Shown: one piece after another, positions 8,065 to 15,929 of the stretch | Numbering within the stretch: the stretch's first letter is position 1 | How the letters are laid out: each line of letters opens with the position of its first letter | From: Propionispora vibrioides | GTDB taxonomy: Bacteria > Bacillota > Negativicutes > Propionisporales > Propionisporaceae | DNA length: 64,000 bases | Assembly (NCBI RefSeq): GCF_900110485.1 | Contig: NZ_FODY01000020.1 | Span: 23,427 to 87,426, forward strand | Direction: 5' to 3' | Position numbers and translations under genes: made by a program | Notes under the pieces: generated by a model | Database searches by the model: none | Told to the model about the DNA's origin: nothing | The model's input: only the letters and a program-made list of their open reading frames with translations

Positions 8065-9528
8065 ATGGCGTTGAAAACACCGGAACAGTACGAGGAAAGT
8101 TTGCGCAAACTTAAGCTCAAGGTATATCTGCAGGGAGAATTGGTGGAAAACCCGGTAGATCATCCGATCATCCGGCCGTCGATGAATTCGGTGAAAAAAA
8201 CCTACGAACTGGCCCAGAAGCCGGAATATGCCGATCTGATGACGGCTGTATCCCATTTGACGGGAGAAAAGGTCAACCGTTTTTGCCATTTGCATCAAAG
8301 TACCGGAGACCTGGTGAATAAAGTGAAGATGCAGCGTCTGCTGGGTCAGCAGACTGCAGCTTGCTTCCAGCGCTGTGTGGGCATGGACGCGATCAATGCC
8401 GTGGACAGTGTAACCTTTGAGATGGACCAAAAATTAGGCACTAACTATCATGAACGGTTTAATCAGTTCTTGTTGAAAATGCAGCAGGAGGACTGGACGG
8501 TTGACGGTGCCATGACCGATCCCAAGGGTGACCGGAGTCTGGCCCCCAGTAAACAGGCCGATCCCGATCTCTATGTTCATGTTGTGGAAAAGCGGCAGGA
8601 TGGCATTGTGGTTCGCGGTGCCAAGGCGCATCAAACAGGCGCGATTAATTCCCACTGGATCTTGGTTATGCCGACCATCGCCATGGGCAAGGATGACGCC
8701 GAGTATGCGCTTTCCTTTGCTGCACCGGCTGATGCGGAAGGTATCTTTTATATCTATGGCCGCCAGTCCTGTGATACGCGGAAGCTGGAAGGCGGCAAGA
8801 TTGATGTAGGCAACAGCGAATTTGGCGGCCATGAAGCACTGATGGTATTTGATGATGTGTTTGTTCCCTGGGAAAACGTGTTCATGTGTGGTGAAGCTGA
8901 ATTTAGCGGTCTGTTGGTCGAGCGGTTTGCCGGTTACCACCGTCAAAGCTATGGCGGCTGTAAGGTTGGCGTAGGTGACGTCCTGATTGGGGCTGCCGCC
9001 GTGGCTGCCGAGTATAACGGCGCGGCTAAAGCTTCCCATGTGAAAGATAAGCTGATTGAAATGACCCATTTGAATGAGACCTTATATGCCTGCGGCATTG
9101 CCTGCTCGGCGGAAGGCCATAAAACGGCATCAGGCAATTATCTGATCAACCTGTTGCTGGCCAATGTCTGTAAGCAGAATGTTACCCGCTATCCTTACGA
9201 AATTGCCAGATTAGCCGAAGATATTGCCGGCGGTCTGATGGTTACCATGCCGTCGGAAAAAGATTTGCATAATCCTGAAATTGGCAAAGTAGTGGAGAAA
9301 TACTTTAAGGGTGTGTCTGATGTGCCGATGGAGCAGCGGATGCGGATTTTGCGTCTGGTGGAAAACCTTACCCTGGGTACGGCGGCGGTCGGCTACCGGA
9401 CGGAATCGATGCATGGAGCCGGTTCACCCCAGGCTCAGCGCATCATGATTGCCCGCCAGGGTAATCTGGAGCAGAAAAAACAACTGGCTAAAGCCATCGC
9501 GGGAATTACTCAGGACAAGGCTAACTGA
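8065..9528 (+). CDS. abfD: 4-hydroxybutyryl-CoA dehydratase
   Basis: A 487-residue FAD- and [4Fe-4S]-containing dehydratase converting 4-hydroxybutyryl-CoA to crotonyl-CoA, with vinylacetyl-CoA isomerase activity in the same protein. The cluster ligands are in place: Cys100 and Cys104 in ACFQRC, His292 in GYHRQ and Cys299 in GGCK. They match the known Clostridium aminobutyricum enzyme (99, 103, 292, 299) apart from a one-residue shift early on. ATG 8065 follows TAAGGAGGG. The key enzyme of the pathway; oxygen sensitive in the family, fitting an anaerobe. Confidence 0.96.
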   Translation: MALKTPEQYEESLRKLKLKVYLQGELVENPVDHPIIRPSMNSVKKTYELAQKPEYADLMTAVSHLTGEKVNRFCHLHQSTGDLVNKVKMQRLLGQQTAACFQRCVGMDAINAVDSVTFEMDQKLGTNYHERFNQFLLKMQQEDWTVDGAMTDPKGDRSLAPSKQADPDLYVHVVEKRQDGIVVRGAKAHQTGAINSHWILVMPTIAMGKDDAEYALSFAAPADAEGIFYIYGRQSCDTRKLEGGKIDVGNSEFGGHEALMVFDDVFVPWENVFMCGEAEFSGLLVERFAGYHRQSYGGCKVGVGDVLIGAAAVAAEYNGAAKASHVKDKLIEMTHLNETLYACGIACSAEGHKTASGNYLINLLLANVCKQNVTRYPYEIARLAEDIAGGLMVTMPSEKDLHNPEIGKVVEKYFKGVSDVPMEQRMRILRLVENLTLGTAAVGYRTESMHGAGSPQAQRIMIARQGNLEQKKQLAKAIAGITQDKAN

Positions 9529-9529
9529 G

Positions 9530-9826
9530 ATGAGTGAGAACGCCCTGGAAGATAAGCTAAAGCAAGTTATGGATGAAAAAGTTCGTCCTTTATTGGCCGC
9601 ACATCAAGGGGATATCCAGGTAGTGGATGTGAAAGCCGGCATCGTAACCGTAAGACTGACCGGGGCTTGTGCAACATGCCCCGGTTCCCGGTCTACAGTG
9701 GCCGATATAGTGGAAACACAGATAAAAGAAGCCCTGCCGGAAATAAAGAAGGTCGTGCTGGTGGAGCAGTCGGTTAGTTCTGAACTGATTGCCGAGGCCT
9801 TACGGCTGCTAAGACATGAACGGTGA
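9530..9826 (+). CDS. NifU C-terminal-domain iron-sulfur protein
   Basis: A 98-residue protein matching the NifU-like C-terminal domain, with the GACATCPGS motif supplying Cys47 and Cys50. Such proteins carry a labile Fe-S cluster and pass it to target enzymes. It starts one base after the abfD stop codon and is followed by the CoA-transferase, so cluster delivery to the dehydratase is a reasonable inference. Confidence 0.85.
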   Translation: MSENALEDKLKQVMDEKVRPLLAAHQGDIQVVDVKAGIVTVRLTGACATCPGSRSTVADIVETQIKEALPEIKKVVLVEQSVSSELIAEALRLLRHER

Positions 9827-9851
9827 GGGTGGGGGAAGAGGGGAAACAGTC

Positions 9852-11147
9852 ATGAAAACCTGGCAGGAAACATATAAAAATAAAATTATGTCACCCCGGC
9901 AGGCGGTACAGGCGGTTAAAAACGGTGACCGGATTGTGGTCGGTCATGCCTGCGGCGAGCCGACAGTATTGGTCGAGGCGCTCACTGAACGGGCACCGGA
10001 ATTGGCAAACGTGGAAATTGTTCACATGGTGGCGATGGGGGATGCTCCTTATGCCCGACCGGGCATGGAAGATAATTTCCGCCATAATGCTCTGTTTGTC
10101 GGAAAATCAACCAGAAAGGCTGTGGAAGAGCAGCGGGCCGACTATACTCCCTGCTTTTTTTCTGAGATACCGCGGCTGTTTAAAAATAATATTCTGCCGG
10201 TTGATGTCGTCTTACTGCAAGTAACGCCGCCTGATGCCGACGGCTATTGCAGCTACGGGATTTCCGCCGACTATACGGTAGCAGGAGCGGAATGCGCCAA
10301 AACGGTCATTGCTCAGGTTAACAGCCGGCTGCCCCGTACCGGTGGAGCCAAGCTTTCTGTTCGTGACATCGATATTCTGGTGCCGCAGGACGCGGAGCTG
10401 ATTGAACTGCCGCCGCCGGTCATTGGCGAGGTGGAAAAAAGAATCGGTGAGCAAATTGCCAGTCTGGTACCGGATGGGGCGACACTGCAATTGGGTATTG
10501 GCGCGATTCCTGATGCTGTTTTACTGTTTCTGGGCAATAAGAAGGAGCTGGGCATCCATTCCGAAATGTTCTCCGACGGTGTCGTGGCGCTGGCGGAAGC
10601 CGGAGTGATCACCAACCGGCAAAAGACCCTTAATCCCGGAAAATTCATTGCCACCTTTCTGATGGGAACGAGAAAGCTCTATGATTTTGTGCATAACAAT
10701 CCGGCGGTGGAACTCCACCCTGCCGATTATACCAATGATCCCTTTGTCATTGCCCAGCATGACCGGATGATCTCCATTAATTCCGCTTTGCAGGTAGATC
10801 TGATGGGCCAGGTCAATGCGGAGATGATCGGCAGCAGGCAGTTTAGCGGTATTGGCGGTCAGATTGACTTTATCCGCGGCGCCGGTCGTTCCAAACAGGG
10901 TATTTCGATTATTGCATTGCCGGCGACGGCTGCCGGCGGGAAAATATCCCGCATTGCCTGTGCGCTGGATGAGGGAGCTGCCGTATCCACTTCGCGTAAT
11001 GATGTGCACTATGTTGTTACCGAATACGGCATGGCCGATTTGCGGGGAAAAACGCTCCGCCAACGGGCAGCGGCATTGATTGCCATTGCTCATCCGGATT
11101 TCCGGGCAGCATTAACGGAACAGGCAAAGCAGAAAAAGCTTCTTTAA
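9852..11147 (+). CDS. cat2: 4-hydroxybutyrate CoA-transferase
   Basis: A 431-residue acetyl-CoA hydrolase/transferase family protein that moves CoA from acetyl-CoA or butyryl-CoA to 4-hydroxybutyrate. Glu238 in GIHSEMFSDG is the catalytic glutamate, at the same number as in C. aminobutyricum AbfT, and GIGGQIDFIRGA marks the C-terminal domain. The ATG at 9852 sits behind GAGGGGAAA. Last gene of the pathway set; with butyryl-CoA as donor it would release butyrate and close the cycle. Confidence 0.93.
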   Translation: MKTWQETYKNKIMSPRQAVQAVKNGDRIVVGHACGEPTVLVEALTERAPELANVEIVHMVAMGDAPYARPGMEDNFRHNALFVGKSTRKAVEEQRADYTPCFFSEIPRLFKNNILPVDVVLLQVTPPDADGYCSYGISADYTVAGAECAKTVIAQVNSRLPRTGGAKLSVRDIDILVPQDAELIELPPPVIGEVEKRIGEQIASLVPDGATLQLGIGAIPDAVLLFLGNKKELGIHSEMFSDGVVALAEAGVITNRQKTLNPGKFIATFLMGTRKLYDFVHNNPAVELHPADYTNDPFVIAQHDRMISINSALQVDLMGQVNAEMIGSRQFSGIGGQIDFIRGAGRSKQGISIIALPATAAGGKISRIACALDEGAAVSTSRNDVHYVVTEYGMADLRGKTLRQRAAALIAIAHPDFRAALTEQAKQKKLL

Positions 11148-11198
11148 GAAGAGGATTGAAAAGGCCGGTTGGCTGCCAACAGAACGAAGCCGTAAAGG

Positions 11199-11516
11199 AA
11201 CCGCTGATTTAATGAGCCTGCCAGCCTGGCGAGAGATTTTCTCGGCTGGCAAGGAAGTAAAACCGCAGGAATAGCGGCCCCTATTTCAAGGTTTGGCTGA
11301 CGCAGCCAGTCGGAAAAAGATCCGCCAATGGTTCGCCGACTTTGAAAGTACAAATTAATTTGCGGGAATTTTTTCGTAAGGCAAGGCGGAGGAGACGCAC
11401 CTATCGAACATAGGTAAGTCGACGACAACGAGGCCTTGCGGAAAAAGGACCATAAAGGAATTGTATTTTCAGAGTTGGTGGACCACTAGCTGCGTGGTGT
11501 GAATAAATCAGTGGTT
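11199..11516 (+). repeat. Family A repeat (A3) split by a nested family B repeat (B1)
   Basis: Family A starts with AACCGCTGATTTAATG at 11199 and ends with AATAAATCAGTGGTT at 11516. Its interior is broken at about 11327-11489 by a family B copy (inverted ends GCCGACTTTGAAAGTACA and TCAGAGTTGGTGGACCAC). The rest of the 386-base gap between cat2 and the next gene shows no coding sequence. Confidence 0.85.
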
Positions 11517-11533
11517 CCTGAAGGAGGAACAGG

Positions 11534-11956
11534 ATGAAAAACAGTGCGTTAACCCGCTGCCATTATGTATCGGGGAAGAAAACAATCAGTGATATTGGCC
11601 GATATATTGCGCTTACCGGCAGAAAAGCCCTCGTTTTAGGAACGCAGAGCAATCTTGCCGCTATCAAGCCGTTACTGGCTGATAGCTGCCGGTTGCATCA
11701 AGTGGAGTTTGTCATGGAACGGTTTAATGGTCATGATTCCAGACAGGAAATTAACCGAATGGTTGCCCTGGCCATATGCAAGGTAAACGCCAGCATCATT
11801 GTTGCGATTGGCAACGGCAGGGTGGCAGCCATCGGCGAAGCGGTGGCTGGATTGGCTAAACTGCCTGTTATGGTGATTCCGGTGTCTGCTGTGACTGAAA
11901 CCTTTTTTCCGGGAGAACTACCGGAACCGACTCAGTATGAACGAAGTTTTGGCTAA
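11534..11956 (+). CDS. Truncated glycerol-dehydrogenase-like protein
   Basis: A 140-residue protein resembling only the N-terminal nucleotide-binding part of GldA-type dehydrogenases; compare the full gene at 29459. It keeps the RYVSGKK-type opening, the FNGHDSRQEI segment and an AIGNGRVAAIGEAV stretch where GldA has GVGGGKALDVAKAV. It ends soon after VIPVSAVTET, so the metal-binding C-terminal domain is absent. It has a clean AAGGAGGAACAGG ribosome site and lies 25 bases ahead of the hydrogenase gene, so it may be a kept domain protein and not mere debris. Function unknown. Confidence 0.7.
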   Translation: MKNSALTRCHYVSGKKTISDIGRYIALTGRKALVLGTQSNLAAIKPLLADSCRLHQVEFVMERFNGHDSRQEINRMVALAICKVNASIIVAIGNGRVAAIGEAVAGLAKLPVMVIPVSAVTETFFPGELPEPTQYERSFG

Positions 11957-11981
11957 TAAAAAAGTAAGGCGAGGATAATCT

Positions 11982-13415
11982 ATGGCAAATATTAGTGAAG
12001 CTGTGAAGATTAGGCGGGAAGTCTTAAAAGAACTGGCTAAGAAGGCTTTTGACGGGACGCTGAAGGATACTGTACGGGATATATTGTATACAGTTGTGAC
12101 CGATGATGGACCAAGACATCGTTGCTGTATCTACCGGGAGAGAAGTATTCTGGAGGAACGGGTTCATCTGGCGCTTAGCCAGCCGATGGATATTCCGCTG
12201 GAGCTTGCAGCGGCACAAGCTTTGCAGGGAAAAATAGCGAAAGGACCGGTTATGTCCATGCTGCCATCAGCCTGTGACCGCTGTCTGGCCGATAAGTTTA
12301 TGGTCACTGATGCCTGCCGGAATTGCCTGGCTCATCATTGTATCGTCAGTTGTCCTAAAAATGCAATATTCACAGTACGGAACAGGGCTTATATTGACCG
12401 GGAGAAATGCTGCTCCTGCGGCAGATGCAAAACGGCCTGTTCGTACAGTGCGATTGTTGAAATCAAGCATCCCTGTGAACATGCCTGCGAGGTGCAGGCA
12501 ATTACGGCGGCGCCGAATAAAAAGGCTGTCATTGATCATGAGAAATGTGTAGCCTGTGGTGCCTGCAAGACAGCCTGTCCCTTTGGAGCGATCGGTGACC
12601 GTTCGGTACTGGTGCAGGTTATTCGGACATTAAACAAACGGCGGACCTATGCCATGCTGGCTCCTTCCTTTGTCGGCCAGTTTGGTGTAAAGGTCACAGC
12701 CGCTCAGGTGGTTGCTGCTTTGCGTAAAGCCGGATTTTATGCCGTGGCCGAGGTGTCTGTCGGCGCCGACTGGGTGATTGCCCGCGAAGCGGCGGAATTT
12801 ACCGAACAGGTGCCGGCAAGTAAACCATTTATGACCAGTTCCTGCTGTCCGGCTTTTGTGGGAATGATCAAAAAACATGCCAAAGAGTATGAAGAACATC
12901 TTTCGACAACCGTTTCGCCCATGGTGGCGTTGGCGAGGCTGCTCAAGGAAAAAGACCCGGAAGCTGTGACGGTGTTTATCGGACCTTGTATTGCTAAAAA
13001 AGCGGAAGCCCTTGCTTATCCGGCAGACGTCGATTTTGTATTGACCTTTGAGGAAGCGGAAGCCTTACTGACAGGAGCAGGCCTGCAGGCGGCAATGATG
13101 CCGGACGAAGCGATGGGCAGCCAGGCTACGGCAAGTGGCAATTTGTTTGCTATAGCCGGTGGTGTGGCTCAGGCGGTAGCCCAGGCGGTACAGGCACAGG
13201 ACGGGGAGGTAACCGTAACAGCCTGCCAAAGCGAAGGCCTGGAAGCTTGCCAGGCTATGCTGAAGCAACTAAAAAAAGGTGAACTGACAGTTAATTTTAT
13301 GGAAGGAATGGCCTGCAGCGGCGGCTGTTCCGGTGGCCCGGGAACGATGAATGATGTCCGGGTAACGCAGCGGCTGGTTAAAAACTTTTCACAGACGGCA
13401 CGTTGCGGATCGTGA
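11982..13415 (+). CDS. Monomeric [FeFe] hydrogenase, group B type
   Basis: A 477-residue protein with several cysteine clusters (CDRC...CPKNA, CCSCGRCKTAC, CVACGACKTACPFGA) and then the H-cluster domain. The three H-cluster motifs are SSCCPAF (Cys288-Cys289), GPCIAKK (Cys336) and GMACSGGC (Cys445, Cys449). The changes from the group A consensus fit the B1-type family. Direction (H2 production, uptake or sensing) is not predictable here. Neighbours are a clipped GldA-like protein and an EtfA-like domain. Start ATG follows AAGGCGAGG. Confidence 0.9.
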   Translation: MANISEAVKIRREVLKELAKKAFDGTLKDTVRDILYTVVTDDGPRHRCCIYRERSILEERVHLALSQPMDIPLELAAAQALQGKIAKGPVMSMLPSACDRCLADKFMVTDACRNCLAHHCIVSCPKNAIFTVRNRAYIDREKCCSCGRCKTACSYSAIVEIKHPCEHACEVQAITAAPNKKAVIDHEKCVACGACKTACPFGAIGDRSVLVQVIRTLNKRRTYAMLAPSFVGQFGVKVTAAQVVAALRKAGFYAVAEVSVGADWVIAREAAEFTEQVPASKPFMTSSCCPAFVGMIKKHAKEYEEHLSTTVSPMVALARLLKEKDPEAVTVFIGPCIAKKAEALAYPADVDFVLTFEEAEALLTGAGLQAAMMPDEAMGSQATASGNLFAIAGGVAQAVAQAVQAQDGEVTVTACQSEGLEACQAMLKQLKKGELTVNFMEGMACSGGCSGGPGTMNDVRVTQRLVKNFSQTARCGS

Positions 13416-13453
13416 GGTTTGATACACAGACGGCAGGTATAGGGGTGATTCGG

Positions 13454-13771
13454 ATGAATAGAAGGCGGCGGATTGCCATTTATTTTTGTGGGGGTTGCAA
13501 CCCACGCATTAACAGAGACGAAATAGCCGGACAACTGATCCGTTCGTTGTCCCGCGATTATACGGTTTTATTTAATACCAATAAAGCCGATTATATTGTG
13601 TACTTGTGCGGTTGTACGGCGGGCTGCAGCTGGAAAAAGCGCGATGACTCCATACCGGGTGTTTGTGTAGCCGGTGAAATGGTGAACGGCTGGTTTGTCA
13701 GCAAACCGGAGATCGTTGCGGATATTATCCGGAAAATAAAGGACTTCTTTGGCGGTACGGCAGAGAGCTGA
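13454..13771 (+). CDS. Small cysteine-containing protein, unknown
   Basis: About 105 residues. Visible features are FCGGCNPRINRDEI near the start and YLCGCTAGCSWKKRD in the middle, a pattern that could bind a metal or Fe-S cluster. ATG 13454 with AGGGGTG seven bases upstream is preferred over a TTG at 13403 inside the hydrogenase gene. It sits 38 bases after the hydrogenase and ahead of an EtfA-like gene, and is probably cotranscribed. No function is assigned. Confidence 0.65.
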   Translation: MNRRRRIAIYFCGGCNPRINRDEIAGQLIRSLSRDYTVLFNTNKADYIVYLCGCTAGCSWKKRDDSIPGVCVAGEMVNGWFVSKPEIVADIIRKIKDFFGGTAES

Positions 13772-13827
13772 AGACTGATCTTTGATCATACAGGTAAATA
13801 GAGAAGAGAAGCAGGCAGGAGGTTGCG

Positions 13828-14391
13828 ATGGCGGGGATTTGGATTTTTTCAGAAAAGGTGGAAATAGCAAAACGGCTGATTACATTGGGAACAGAGCTTA
13901 GACAGGCGCTGGGCCAGCCGCTGCGGGTTTTTTGCTTTGAGGCGAAAACAGGACTGGAATACATTGATTGCGGAGCCGATGAAGGGATGATTTTACGGGA
14001 ATACCTGGGCTATACCGTTAGCTACTCGCAAAGCATAATTCAGCTTGCCTTGCGGGAAGAACCTGCCGTTATCCTACTGGATGATACTTTGCGCGGCAGG
14101 GACTTGGCTATGGCATTGGCTGTACGGCTGCCGATGAGACTGGTTCATGATGCTTTACAGGCCGGTTTTGATGGCAAAGATCTATTGGTTAAAAGGAAAG
14201 TAGACGGAGGCGGCATGGTTCTTACCGGTCGGCAAAGTCTGCCGGCGATTATCACGCTGGCAGTCGATGCGTATCCGGCTGCTGCCGATACAGAACGGGC
14301 CGGACGACTCATCCATATGCCGTTAAACAGCGGCGGTAGAACACCGTTGATGCTGCCAGGGCTAATGCTCGGGGTCTTATCCGATGAGTAG
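13828..14391 (+). CDS. Stand-alone EtfA N-terminal-domain-like protein
   Basis: A 187-residue protein that resembles the N-terminal domain of ETF alpha: LREEPAVILLDDTLRGRDLA, a following AVRLPMRLVHDALQ and a GGGMVLTGRQ...PAIIT stretch. It has no C-terminal FAD-binding domain. AGGAGG lies upstream of the ATG. Its role may be structural or regulatory in the hydrogenase cluster; this is inference from position. Confidence 0.6.
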   Translation: MAGIWIFSEKVEIAKRLITLGTELRQALGQPLRVFCFEAKTGLEYIDCGADEGMILREYLGYTVSYSQSIIQLALREEPAVILLDDTLRGRDLAMALAVRLPMRLVHDALQAGFDGKDLLVKRKVDGGGMVLTGRQSLPAIITLAVDAYPAAADTERAGRLIHMPLNSGGRTPLMLPGLMLGVLSDE

Positions 14392-14449
14392 CCTGTTCTA
14401 TAACTCATTCTTTTAAGCAGGAGCTATACCCATGAGCACAGGGTAATTC

Positions 14450-14495
14450 CGGTTAAGCTTCAGAGCGTGTAAAAACATTTTCTGAAGCTTAACCG
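14450..14495. repeat. Long perfect inverted repeat
   Basis: CGGTTAAGCTTCAGA and its exact complement flank about 16 bases, just downstream of the EtfA-like gene. The loop resembles the edge of repeat C (GCGTGTAAAAACATTTT). It has no T run. Confidence 0.7.
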
Positions 14496-14528
14496 ACTCT
14501 CTGCAGTATGATGATAAGCTATAATAAA

Positions 14529-14570
14529 TAAAGCCCGCTTTCTTGGCTTATGACAAGAGAGCGGGCTTTA
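14529..14570. terminator. Bidirectional intrinsic terminator
   Basis: TAAAGCCCGCTTTCTTG pairs with CAAGAGAGCGGGCTTTA between the convergent EtfA-like (+) and HxlR (-) genes. A/T tracts on both sides suit termination from either direction. Confidence 0.85.
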
Positions 14571-14586
14571 ACTTGTGTTCAGAGAA

Positions 14587-14925
14587 TTATGCTTTTCGCT
14601 GCTGGTAATCGTTGCCCCAGTTGTATAACGCCTGAATGATGGGATGCATAGAATGACCCAGTTCGGTCAGTTCATATTCCACCCGGGGCGGTACTTCGGC
14701 ATAGACGGTTCGCTTGACAATCCCGTCCTGCTCCAGTTCCCGCAATTGCAGGGTCAAGGCACGATGCGTCACTGTTGTCATTAACCGTTGCAGCTCATTG
14801 AACCGCTTCTTGCCTTCAAGCAAACGATACAGAATAATTCCCTTCCATTTACCGCCGATGATATTTAGCGTCGTTTCTACAGGACAAGGTTTGTGAGTGC
14901 AAGCAGTCTTTTCTGTGTTTTCCAT
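14587..14925 (-). CDS. HxlR-family transcriptional regulator
   Basis: A 112-residue winged-helix regulator of the HxlR (MarR-like) family: [21 protein letters not shown], then RFNELQR and [18 protein letters not shown]. The start at 14925 is chosen over one 81 bases upstream because GGAGGCCC lies seven bases before it. HxlR proteins often respond to electrophiles or oxidants and control a divergent oxidoreductase. The nitroreductase at 15208 is such a divergent neighbour. Confidence 0.88.
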   Translation of the reverse strand: MENTEKTACTHKPCPVETTLNIIGGKWKGIILYRLLEGKKRFNELQRLMTTVTHRALTLQLRELEQDGIVKRTVYAEVPPRVEYELTELGHSMHPIIQALYNWGNDYQQRKA

Positions 14926-14946
14926 CTTAGGGCCTCCTTCGCCGGA

Positions 14947-15075
14947 TATGTGCTCCGCCAACTTTGAAACCGGAAGATGATGGTGAGGCAAAATTTTGTC
15001 GGCCAAGGCGGGGGAAGGAGGCGTACGAAATTTTGACCGTCAGCAATTTCTGCTTTCCAGGTTGGTGGAGTATTA
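14947..15075 (+). repeat. Family B repeat (B2)
   Basis: It starts TGCTCCGCCAACTTTGAAA and ends GGTTGGTGGAGTATTAG, inverted versions of each other. It occupies the divergent gap between hxlR and the nitroreductase. The interior is diverged from the other B copies. Confidence 0.65.
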
Positions 15076-15207
15076 GGTAGAGTAAGGATAAAAAGGATAC
15101 TTAGGTAACATCTTGTATATTATATATAAAAAATGTGCGTACTTCAACTAAAGAATATGGCATGATATACTGACGGTAATTTCATTCAGAAAGGCAGGAA
15201 GGTAGTT

Positions 15208-15873
15208 ATGAACAGTAAACAGGAACATATTTTGGAGGTATTTCAATTCCGGCATGCCTGCAAGCATTTCAATGCGGCTAAAGCCGTTTCGGAAAAGGAC
15301 TTTTCCGTTATTCTGGAAGCGGCGCGTCTTTCGCCCAGCTCTTTTGGTTTTGAGCCCTGGCGATTTCTTGTTGTACAAAGTGCCGAATTAAAGGAGAAAC
15401 TTTTTCCTGTAGCCTGGGGAGCCCGGAACAGCTTTAACGGCGCCAGTCATTTTGTAATTTTGCTGGCAAGGAAAAAGGCGGATACTGTTTATAGTTCGGA
15501 CTATGTTAGCTACATAATGAAAGATATACAAAAACTGCCGCAGAACATAGCGGAACAAAAAAAACAAGCCTTCGAGGAATTTCAAAAGCATGATTTTGCT
15601 TTATTGGAGAGTGACCGGGCAGTTTTTGACTGGGCCTGCAAACAAACCTATATTGCCATGGCCAATATGATGACAACGGCCGCTTTGTTAAAAATAGACT
15701 CGTGCCCGATTGAGGGCTTCAACCGGGCAGCAGTGGAAAAAATCCTCCTGGAAGAAGGAATTCTGGATGCCGGACATTTTGGCGTATCGGCTATGGTCAG
15801 CTTTGGCTATCGCGCCGTTGAGCCGCATCCCAAAACCCGGCAGCCACTGACTTCCGTCGTACAATGGGTGTGA
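15208..15873 (+). CDS. Nitroreductase-family NAD(P)H oxidoreductase
   Basis: A 221-residue FMN-dependent nitroreductase-fold protein. RHACKHFNAAKAV near the N-terminus and LSPSSFGFEPWRFLVV are the family's FMN-contact segments, and the C-terminal FGVSAMVSFGYRA is also typical. It likely reduces quinones, nitro compounds or related electrophiles in the cytoplasm. Divergent from hxlR, which probably controls it. ATG behind AGGAAGG. Confidence 0.9.
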   Translation: MNSKQEHILEVFQFRHACKHFNAAKAVSEKDFSVILEAARLSPSSFGFEPWRFLVVQSAELKEKLFPVAWGARNSFNGASHFVILLARKKADTVYSSDYVSYIMKDIQKLPQNIAEQKKQAFEEFQKHDFALLESDRAVFDWACKQTYIAMANMMTTAALLKIDSCPIEGFNRAAVEKILLEEGILDAGHFGVSAMVSFGYRAVEPHPKTRQPLTSVVQWV

Positions 15874-15929
15874 TTGTCCAACCATCTGACACAGCCAGGT
15901 AAAAATTTTGGTGTCACATAATCTGTAAA

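Noticed and set aside
10521..11093. Minus-strand frame of 190 codons over the CoA-transferase gene
   Set aside because: Shadow of the coding strand; the plus strand carries the catalytic Glu238 motif.
11199..11516. Possible CRISPR-like or tRNA-like structure in the repeat-filled gap
   Set aside because: No regular spacer-repeat spacing and no cloverleaf; the pattern is explained by two nested inverted-end repeats.
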